In this document: positions 57,688-64,000 of the stretch, piece by piece
Layout: each line of letters starts with the position of its first letter
Position numbering within the stretch: the stretch's first letter is position 1
NCBI RefSeq assembly: GCF_000508225.1
Contig: NC_023063.1
Coordinates: 186,001-250,000 of the forward strand
DNA: 64,000 nucleotides
From: Ehrlichia muris AS145
GTDB lineage: Bacteria; Pseudomonadota; Alphaproteobacteria; Rickettsiales; Anaplasmataceae
Direction: 5' to 3'
The notes under the pieces: generated by a model
Seen by the model: the letters and a program-made list of their open reading frames with translations, nothing else
Databases searched by the model: none
What the model was told of the DNA's origin: nothing
Made by a program: the position numbers and the translations under genes

Positions 57688-57799
57688 ACTACCTCTACAT
57701 GAAAAAAAGAATAAATTAACCCCTACAATAAAATACTTAAAAGCTATGCATGTTAAGCAATTACCCTAACTTCCTATACAAGAATATTGATATCTATAT

Positions 57800-57970
57800 C
57801 TACTGGTGTCTTAACCAATGATCGTTGACATTATACTTGTGACAAGGAGAATTATTATCTACTGAATTAATACATGGACTCTTAATTCTACGTTCTCTTT
57901 TTGAAAAAGTACCACAGCTAGATATAGTACACATTAGTATAATAATAAGAAGAATTTTTAATAATCTCAT
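57800..57970 (-). CDS. Small lipoprotein, 56 residues
   Basis: Reading down from the ATG at 57970-57968 gives 56 codons and a TAG at 57802-57800. The protein begins MRLLKILLIIILMCTISSCG, a short hydrophobic signal with the lipobox ISSC (Cys 19). The remainder is basic then polar, with RERRIKSPCIN and two further cysteines, ending NDHWLRHQ. It is a textbook small bacterial lipoprotein, too short for usual length filters. Size and cysteine pattern (a second Cys followed by a short tail with Trp) would suit a VirB7-like subunit of the type IV secretion system, but that is a weak guess. It lies upstream of pgpA on the same strand. Confidence 0.65.
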   Translation of the reverse strand: MRLLKILLIIILMCTISSCGTFSKRERRIKSPCINSVDNNSPCHKYNVNDHWLRHQ

Positions 57971-58154
57971 GTGATGTAACCTTGCAGCATGAAAAATCCA
58001 TAACTATGCTAATCTAGCATTTACTTAATTGTATAGTTGATAGTGTTAATAGTCAAGATTGCCGTATTGAAAAAATATTAAATTAATTTAATTAAAAATG
58101 GGTATTTTGTGTTAATACATTATTAATAAATAAAAAGAGATTGAATATTTCAAT

Positions 58155-58186
58155 TTGACAAAGGACTAATCAAAGTTTAGTCTAAT
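58155..58186 (+). promoter_or_regulatory. Possible promoter for tRNA-Lys
   Basis: A perfect TTGACA at 58155-58160 is followed by TCTAAT at 58181-58186, a spacer of 20 bases, which is longer than usual. It lies 24 bases before tRNA-Lys. The -35 box is good and the -10 assignment is uncertain. Confidence 0.35.
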
Positions 58187-58209
58187 TATTTTTAAGGCAG
58201 TGATTATAA

Positions 58210-58282
58210 GGTCCCGTAGCTCAGTTGGTAGAGCAATTGACTCTTAATCAGTGGGTCGTGTGTTCGAGTCACACCGGGATCA
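58210..58282 (+). tRNA. tRNA-Lys (CTT anticodon)
   Basis: The acceptor GGTCCCG pairs with CGGGATC (one G-T), the D arm is GCTC/GAGC, the anticodon arm ATTGA/TCAGT has loop CTCTTAA giving CTT, and the T arm is GTGTG/CACAC. The discriminator is A; the CCA is not encoded. Confidence 0.93.
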
Positions 58283-58469
58283 CTTCTTGAAGTTTGTTAA
58301 TATTTATAATATATAGTTAAGTGATCGTTATAAATAGGGCTAGTATAATAAAATTACCTATTATTATAGGTCTACATTTTACTTGATTATAAAATCTTGA
58401 GAATTATCTTGTAAGTGTCTATAATTTGGTGCTTGATTATTTTTGATATTGTATAGACGGTTTATTTAG

Positions 58470-58551
58470 GCGGATATGGCGGAATTGGTAGACGTGCTAG
58501 GTTTAGGTCCTAGTAAGGAAACTTGTGGGGGTTCGAGTCCCTCTATCCGCA
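58470..58551 (+). tRNA. tRNA-Leu (TAG anticodon)
   Basis: A class II tRNA with acceptor GCGGATA/TATCCGC, anticodon stem CTAGG/CCTAG with loop TTTAGGT (anticodon TAG), a long variable arm, and T arm around GTTCGAGTCC. The CCA is not encoded. It lies 28 bases before tig. Confidence 0.95.
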
Positions 58552-58579
58552 CTTTAGGTATCAGTAAGGGTGTTGTGAT

Positions 58580-59899
58580 ATGCTGAATAATTATGTAGTT
58601 AGAGAAGTTTTAAATGATAAGTTGAAGTGGGAATATGAGTTTGTTATTGATAAGAAGTATTTTTTAGATCAGGTAGAGTCTAGATTGTTAGAGATTGCTA
58701 GGAATGTAAAGATGCCTGGATTTAGGGCAGGAAAGGCTTTGGTTGATTTAGTAAAGAAAGAATATTTAAATGAAGCTGTAAGTGATGTAGTTCGGAAGAC
58801 TATTGAAAGTACATCTTCTGATTTTGTAAAAAGTAATAAATTTGGGGAAATAATATCATCAAATATTGATGTTGTTTCTTATCCTAACTATTACTCTGAT
58901 AATGTAAAAGAAGAAGATTTAATCTATAAATTGAGTTTTGAAGTTATGCCTGAAGCTCCGTTAATGGATATAGATAATGTAGTTTTAAGTGATATAGAAG
59001 TTGATATTCAAGAACATGATGTCAATGAATTCATAGAAAATTTAAAAAAGCAAAGACCTAATTTTGTTATAGCAGATGATCCAGAATATATGGTTCAAAT
59101 AGGGGATAAATTAATTGTTGATTATCAAAATAAAGTTAAAGGTAAAATCTTGAGAGGTGGAACTGCTAAGGATTTTGTATTAGTAACAGGTAAGGGTATA
59201 GCTTTAAAAGAATTTGAAGATCAATTAGTAGGCATGAAGGTTGGAGAATCTAAAACCTTTGCTCTAACATTTCCTGATAATTATGGTGTAGTACATCTTG
59301 CTGGAAAAACTACAGATATGTCAGTTACTGTTAAAAGCATATATGTTGTAAAAGATATGCAAGACAATGAAACTGTAGCAAAAGACTATGGTTTTAAGGA
59401 TGTAGGTGAAATGGAAGATTTTGCTAAGAAAAGAGTCAGGCAGCAATTTGATCAAATGATTCTTACTATAGTGAAAAAAGAGTTATTTGATTATATGGAT
59501 AACACCTATACCATGGATGTACCAGAATGTGTTGTCACTCAAGAAATCGAAAAAATAAAAAAAGAAATACATGATTCTGGAGAAGATATACAAATTGATG
59601 TGGAAAAAGAGGCAATTAAGCGAGTGAAGCTTGGTATGTTGCTTATAAAGATGTCTCGTCATAATAATATTACTATTAACAATGAAGATATTTTCAACTT
59701 TATACAGAGCAATTATGCTGATTATGGAGTAGATATTAATAGTGTATTAAAAATCCTTCAGTCTAATAAAAATTTTGCCAATTATATTAGTGGGAAAGTA
59801 CTTGAAGATAAGGTTATTGACTATATAATAAGGCTGGTTAAAAAGGACAAGAAGGTTATGACAACTAAAGACATAAGCCTTATGTTTGAGAATATATAG
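58580..59899 (+). CDS. tig: Trigger factor
   Basis: This 439-residue chaperone meets new chains at the ribosome exit. The N-terminal ribosome-binding domain includes a variant of the signature loop (MPGFRAGKA, about residues 44-52). The FKBP-like domain covers about 155-245 with [15 protein letters not shown] and [20 protein letters not shown], and a helical C-terminal domain follows. Length is normal. It begins the tig-clpP-clpX-lon cluster. Confidence 0.95.
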   Translation: MLNNYVVREVLNDKLKWEYEFVIDKKYFLDQVESRLLEIARNVKMPGFRAGKALVDLVKKEYLNEAVSDVVRKTIESTSSDFVKSNKFGEIISSNIDVVSYPNYYSDNVKEEDLIYKLSFEVMPEAPLMDIDNVVLSDIEVDIQEHDVNEFIENLKKQRPNFVIADDPEYMVQIGDKLIVDYQNKVKGKILRGGTAKDFVLVTGKGIALKEFEDQLVGMKVGESKTFALTFPDNYGVVHLAGKTTDMSVTVKSIYVVKDMQDNETVAKDYGFKDVGEMEDFAKKRVRQQFDQMILTIVKKELFDYMDNTYTMDVPECVVTQEIEKIKKEIHDSGEDIQIDVEKEAIKRVKLGMLLIKMSRHNNITINNEDIFNFIQSNYADYGVDINSVLKILQSNKNFANYISGKVLEDKVIDYIIRLVKKDKKVMTTKDISLMFENI

Positions 59900-59963
59900 T
59901 TGTAAAATTATATTAAATATATTAATTTAGACAGCGTTTATTAGTGGTTATAAAGAAAAGGAG

Positions 59964-60569
59964 ATGGCTATGACTTTAGTACCCATGGTGGTTGAACAAA
60001 CTAGTCGAGGTGAGCGTGCATATGATATATATTCACGATTATTAAAAGAAAGGATAATCTTTATAACTGGGCCAATAGAAGACCAGATGGCAAGTTTAGT
60101 AGTTGCGCAACTTATATTTTTAGAATCTGAAAATCCAGAAAAAGAGATATGTATGTATATTAATTCTCCAGGTGGTGTTGTTACAGCTGGATTGTCAATA
60201 TATGATACTATGCAGTATATAAAACCCAAGGTTTGTACATTATGCTTAGGGCAAGCTGCTTCTATGGGGTCTTTATTGTTAGCTGCTGGAGAACCAGGTA
60301 TGCGTTATGCACTTCCTAATTCAAGAATTATGATACATCAGCCTTCAGGGGGTTTTCAAGGGCAGGCAACTGATATAGAAATACATGCTAAGGAGATCTT
60401 GGATATTAAAGGTAGGCTTAATGATATTTATGTAAAGCATACAGGAAGAGATTTATCAGAAGTTGTTACGAATATGGAGCGTGATAATTTTATGCGAGCT
60501 GAGAAAGCTAAAGATTTTGGTATTATTGATAAAGTTATTGAAAAACGTCTTGATATTGAAGTGGAATAA
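59964..60569 (+). CDS. clpP: ATP-dependent Clp protease proteolytic subunit
   Basis: This 201-residue serine protease has the triad Ser 100 in GQAASMGS, His 125 in MIHQPSGG and Asp 174 in MERDNFM. Also seen are [20 protein letters not shown] and the axial loop region at the N-terminus ([15 protein letters not shown]). The ATG follows AAAGGAG. It is followed by clpX after 16 bases and together they form ClpXP. Confidence 0.97.
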   Translation: MAMTLVPMVVEQTSRGERAYDIYSRLLKERIIFITGPIEDQMASLVVAQLIFLESENPEKEICMYINSPGGVVTAGLSIYDTMQYIKPKVCTLCLGQAASMGSLLLAAGEPGMRYALPNSRIMIHQPSGGFQGQATDIEIHAKEILDIKGRLNDIYVKHTGRDLSEVVTNMERDNFMRAEKAKDFGIIDKVIEKRLDIEVE

Positions 60570-60585
60570 TTAGTATTGGAGAGAT

Positions 60586-61806
60586 ATGGCAGATAATGAA
60601 AAAAATTCTTGTAGCTGCTCTTTCTGTGGAAAGGTTCATAGTGAGGTACGCAAGTTAATTGCTGGGCCATCAGTTTTTATTTGTAATGAGTGTATTGATT
60701 TATGTAGTGGTATATTACAGGAAGAGAGTAGATCTTATAAAAAAATGGATACTCTTGATTTAAAACCGAAAGAAATAAAGAAGGTTCTTGATGAATATGT
60801 TATAGGGCAAGAGCACTCAAAAAAAGTTTTATCAGTTGCTGTATATAATCACTATAAACGTTTGTCAAATTCAAGTGTTATTAGCGAAGTTGAGATTTCT
60901 AAGTCAAATGTTTTGTTAATTGGTCCTACTGGATCTGGAAAAACATTATTAGCTCGTACTTTAGCTAGGGTTTTACAAGTTCCTTTTGCAATGGCTGATG
61001 CTACTACTTTAACAGAAGCAGGGTATGTTGGGGAAGATGTAGAAAATATATTATTAAAGTTGTTGCAAGCAGCTAATTTTAACGTTGATGCAGCACAACG
61101 TGGTATAATTTATATTGATGAAGTAGATAAAATATCTAGGAAATCTGAAAATACTTCTATTACTCGTGATGTATCTGGTGAAGGTGTACAGCAAGCTTTA
61201 TTAAAAGTCATTGAAGGTACAGTTTCCTCTGTACCACCTCAAGGTGGTAGGAAGCATCCGCATCAAGAGTTTATACAAATAAATACTGATAATATTTTAT
61301 TTATATTTGGTGGTGCGTTTGATGGTTTAGATAAAATTATAGAATCCCGTCATAGGGGTAGTAGTATGGGATTTGAAGCAAATGTACAAAAAGTGTCAAA
61401 GAATAAAGATATTTTCTGTTATACTGAGCCAGAGGATTTAGTGAGATTTGGGTTAATTCCGGAGTTTGTTGGTAGGATCCCTGTTATTACATCTTTGGGT
61501 GAGCTTGATGAGGCAACTTTGTGCCGTATTTTAGTTGAGCCAAAGAATTCCCTAGTAAAACAATATAAAAAACTTTTTGAAATGGATAATATTAACCTTC
61601 AGTTTGATGATAGTGCATTGTCAGTAATTGCAAAAAAGGCTGCTGTAAGAAAAACTGGAGCTAGAGGATTAAGGGCTATTTTAGAAGCATTGTTACTTGA
61701 TTTAATGTTTGAAAGTCCTGGAGATTCTAATGTTAATCAACTAGTAATTAGTAAGGAGATGGTTGAAAAGTTAATGGTAAGCTCGCACTTATTTTTAAAA
61801 CATTAA
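60586..61806 (+). CDS. clpX: ATP-dependent Clp protease ATPase subunit ClpX
   Basis: This 406-residue AAA+ unfoldase has the N-terminal zinc finger (Cys 11, 14, 33 and 36), Walker A GPTGSGKT at 113-120, Walker [11 protein letters not shown] (about 177-186), and the ClpP-binding loop, here with the sequence [13 protein letters not shown] just after it. It recognises tagged substrates and feeds them to ClpP. The start follows TTGGAGAGAT. Confidence 0.97.
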   Translation: MADNEKNSCSCSFCGKVHSEVRKLIAGPSVFICNECIDLCSGILQEESRSYKKMDTLDLKPKEIKKVLDEYVIGQEHSKKVLSVAVYNHYKRLSNSSVISEVEISKSNVLLIGPTGSGKTLLARTLARVLQVPFAMADATTLTEAGYVGEDVENILLKLLQAANFNVDAAQRGIIYIDEVDKISRKSENTSITRDVSGEGVQQALLKVIEGTVSSVPPQGGRKHPHQEFIQINTDNILFIFGGAFDGLDKIIESRHRGSSMGFEANVQKVSKNKDIFCYTEPEDLVRFGLIPEFVGRIPVITSLGELDEATLCRILVEPKNSLVKQYKKLFEMDNINLQFDDSALSVIAKKAAVRKTGARGLRAILEALLLDLMFESPGDSNVNQLVISKEMVEKLMVSSHLFLKH

Positions 61807-61815
61807 AGGTATTAT

Positions 61816-64000
61816 ATGAAAAATAAAACTTTACTACCAGTACTCACATTACGTGATACTATAGTATTCCCTCAAGTAGTAATACCGTTATTTGTTGGAA
61901 GAGAAAGATCTGTTAATGCTTTAGAATATGCTGCTCAACACAATGATTGCAAGATTTTATTATTGACACAAATTGATGGTTCTGTCGATAATCCCACTGC
62001 CGATGATCTATATAAAGTAGGGACAATAGCAGAAGTTGTACAGTTATTACGACTTCCTGATGGTGCTGTTAAAATTCTAATTAAAGGAGAAAGTAGAGCA
62101 AAAGTACTGGAGATTGTTGAAGATAATATGTTTTTTAAAGCACAGGTATCTGTTGTATGTGAGGATGTAGATTCAGTAATTGACGATAAACTGGAGGCAT
62201 TAAAAAGATCAGTATTAAGTGAGTTTGATAGTTGGAATAAATTGAGCAAAAAAATCCAAACAGAAGCTGCAGCATCAATTTATGATATGAAAGAGTTAAG
62301 TCATTTGGCTGATATTATAGCATCACATCTGAGTATAAAGATTTCAGATAAGCAGATAGTTCTTGAAACGTTCAACGTTGCTAAAAGATTAGAGAAAATA
62401 TATGATTTCTTGAAATTGGAAATTAGTGTATTAAATGTTCAGAAAAAAATTCGCAATCGTGTTAAGTCACAATTTGAGACAACTCAGAGAGTTTATTATT
62501 TAAATGAGCAACTAAAGGCTATACAGAAGGAACTAGAAGAAAGTGATAGTTCTAGTGTTGATGTAGATTCTGCTAGTGAATTTGAGAAAAAAATAAGCTC
62601 TACACCACTTTCTAGTGAAGCTAAAGAACGTCTTATGGCTGATTTAAAGAGATATAAAAAGATGAATTTTATGTCTCCAGAGGCTAATATAATATCTAGC
62701 TATCTTCATTGGGTTCTTGATTTACCATGGGGTAAATATTCGAATTCAAAAATTAATATGAGTAATTCTATAAAAATATTAGATAATAATCACTATGGGA
62801 TGGATAAAATAAAAGAAAGAATATTAGAATTTTTGGCTGTTTTAAAACGTCTTAAAAAACCTAAAGGTCCTATATTATGTTTAGTTGGACCTCCTGGTGT
62901 AGGTAAGACTTCGCTTGCTAGGTCAATTGCTGAGGCGACAGGTAGGAGTTTTATACATATGTCTTTAGGTGGAATACATGATGAATCAGAAATAAGAGGG
63001 CATCGTAGGACTTATGTAGGAGCTATGCCAGGTAAAATTATTAAAGAGATAAAGAAATCAAAAACATGTAATCCTTTGTTCCTTTTGGATGAAATAGATA
63101 AAATAGGTTCTGATTTTCGAGGAGATCCTACTGCTGCATTACTTGAGGTATTAGATCCTGAGCATAATAAACATTTTGTTGATCACTATATAGAGGTAGA
63201 ATTTGATCTTTCAAATGTTATGTTTATTGCGACAGCAAATACTTTGAATTTAAGTAAGCCATTAATTGATCGTATGGAGATAATCAATATATCTGGGTAT
63301 ACAGAAAATGAAAAATTAGAAATCGCTAAAGCACATTTGATACCGAAGTTGTATAAAGATCATGGATTACAAGAGAAAGAATGGAACATTTCTGATGATG
63401 CAATATATCATCTTATAAGACTATATACTAGGGAAAGTGGAGTACGAAGCCTTAAGAGAGAGATTGCTAATCTTATGAGGAAGGCAGTAAAGGAAATATT
63501 AATTAATAAGGAAGTAAAAAGTATCTCTGTAGATATGGATAATATTGAGAAATATGCAGGTGTACGGAAATTTACTTTTGGTATGATAGAAAAAGAAAAT
63601 CTGGTGGGCATGGTGACAGGATTAGCTTATACTGATTCAGGAGGGGATATACTGACAATAGAGTCGGTGTTAATGTCTGGTAAAGGTGAAGTTAAGTATA
63701 CGGGTAAGTTGGGTGAAATAATGCAAGAGTCTGTCAAAGCTGCATATAGCTATGTGCGTTCTAGATGCTTAAGTTTTGGGATAAATCCCAAGAAATTTTT
63801 AGAAAATGATATACATGTTCATGTTCCTGAGGGTGCAGTACCTAAAGATGGGCCGTCAGCAGGTATAGCTATGTGTACTTCAATTGTATCATTAATGACT
63901 AATATTTCAGTGAAGAATACTGTTGCTATGACTGGTGAGGTAACTTTACGAGGAAGAGTGCTTCCTATTGGTGGTTTGCGTGAAAAACTATTAGCTGCGT
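61816..64000 (+). CDS. lon: Lon protease, partial (C-terminus beyond the window)
   Basis: The frame is open from ATG 61816 ([20 protein letters not shown]) to the window end, 728 codons. It has the N-terminal substrate domain, a coiled-coil linker, Walker [10 protein letters not shown] near residue 358, Walker [14 protein letters not shown] near residue 424, and the catalytic serine in [11 protein letters not shown] near residue 680. The catalytic lysine is in the very last codons (LREKLLAA). Lon degrades misfolded and regulatory proteins. It begins 9 bases after clpX and completes the tig-clpP-clpX-lon order. Confidence 0.97.
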   Translation, partial: MKNKTLLPVLTLRDTIVFPQVVIPLFVGRERSVNALEYAAQHNDCKILLLTQIDGSVDNPTADDLYKVGTIAEVVQLLRLPDGAVKILIKGESRAKVLEIVEDNMFFKAQVSVVCEDVDSVIDDKLEALKRSVLSEFDSWNKLSKKIQTEAAASIYDMKELSHLADIIASHLSIKISDKQIVLETFNVAKRLEKIYDFLKLEISVLNVQKKIRNRVKSQFETTQRVYYLNEQLKAIQKELEESDSSSVDVDSASEFEKKISSTPLSSEAKERLMADLKRYKKMNFMSPEANIISSYLHWVLDLPWGKYSNSKINMSNSIKILDNNHYGMDKIKERILEFLAVLKRLKKPKGPILCLVGPPGVGKTSLARSIAEATGRSFIHMSLGGIHDESEIRGHRRTYVGAMPGKIIKEIKKSKTCNPLFLLDEIDKIGSDFRGDPTAALLEVLDPEHNKHFVDHYIEVEFDLSNVMFIATANTLNLSKPLIDRMEIINISGYTENEKLEIAKAHLIPKLYKDHGLQEKEWNISDDAIYHLIRLYTRESGVRSLKREIANLMRKAVKEILINKEVKSISVDMDNIEKYAGVRKFTFGMIEKENLVGMVTGLAYTDSGGDILTIESVLMSGKGEVKYTGKLGEIMQESVKAAYSYVRSRCLSFGINPKKFLENDIHVHVPEGAVPKDGPSAGIAMCTSIVSLMTNISVKNTVAMTGEVTLRGRVLPIGGLREKLLAA

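Overview
The window looks like a chromosome segment of an obligate intracellular Rickettsiales bacterium of the family Anaplasmataceae, most likely Ehrlichia and probably E. ruminantium. This rests on very low G+C, long T-rich non-coding gaps on the + strand, tandem arrays with 146-213 bp units, a 16S rRNA gene that stands alone (followed by sdhC and not by tRNAs, 23S and 5S), and a reduced but cofactor-rich gene set. The species call is inference; a 16S search would settle it. I saw no insertion sequence, phage gene or CRISPR array.

Layout. 1-370 holds the 5' part of an RNase J-type gene (minus), then a small membrane protein and a 1.4 kb gap. 2421-18084 is the fused str/rif expression block: promoter, rpsL, rpsG, fusA, tuf, tRNA-Trp, secE, nusG, rplK, rplA, rplJ, rplL, rpoB, rpoC. 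18.3-35.6 kb is loosely packed metabolism: bioF, tRNA-Arg, a YqaA-like membrane protein, rnhB, an MnhE-like subunit, a MotE/MgtE_N-like protein, coaX, pyrD, def, argH, two lipolytic hydrolases, pdxH and bolA. These are separated by tandem repeats, decayed genes and partial copies of neighbouring genes. 35.8-38 kb carries two paralogous secreted EndoU-like proteins, followed by an eight-copy ~208 bp array. 40.1-45.2 kb has dnaE and a degenerate AroA. 45.2-47.1 kb is the solitary rrs unit with a strong promoter and a processing stem. Then come sdhC-sdhD, an unknown membrane protein, thiD-hda (minus), rpsD, tRNA-Leu(UAA), a PerM-type permease, iscX, a DivL-like PAS protein without a kinase domain, a GNAT-pgpA pair, a small lipoprotein missed by length cut-offs, tRNA-Lys, tRNA-Leu(UAG), and the tig-clpP-clpX-lon proteostasis cluster, which runs off the right end.

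How it works together. The expression block and the proteostasis cluster are tightly packed, probable operons. Most other genes sit alone between gaps of 300-2200 bp. The gaps are not featureless: they show duplication (tandem arrays, copied gene ends) followed by decay, and several stages of that process are visible side by side. The points most worth a second look are the secreted EndoU-like pair, the mosaic 208-bp array, the AroA homologue lacking its substrate-binding K/S/R, the kinase-less DivL-like protein, and the tuf body whose base composition is opposite in sense to its neighbours, suggesting gene conversion from a copy on the other strand.
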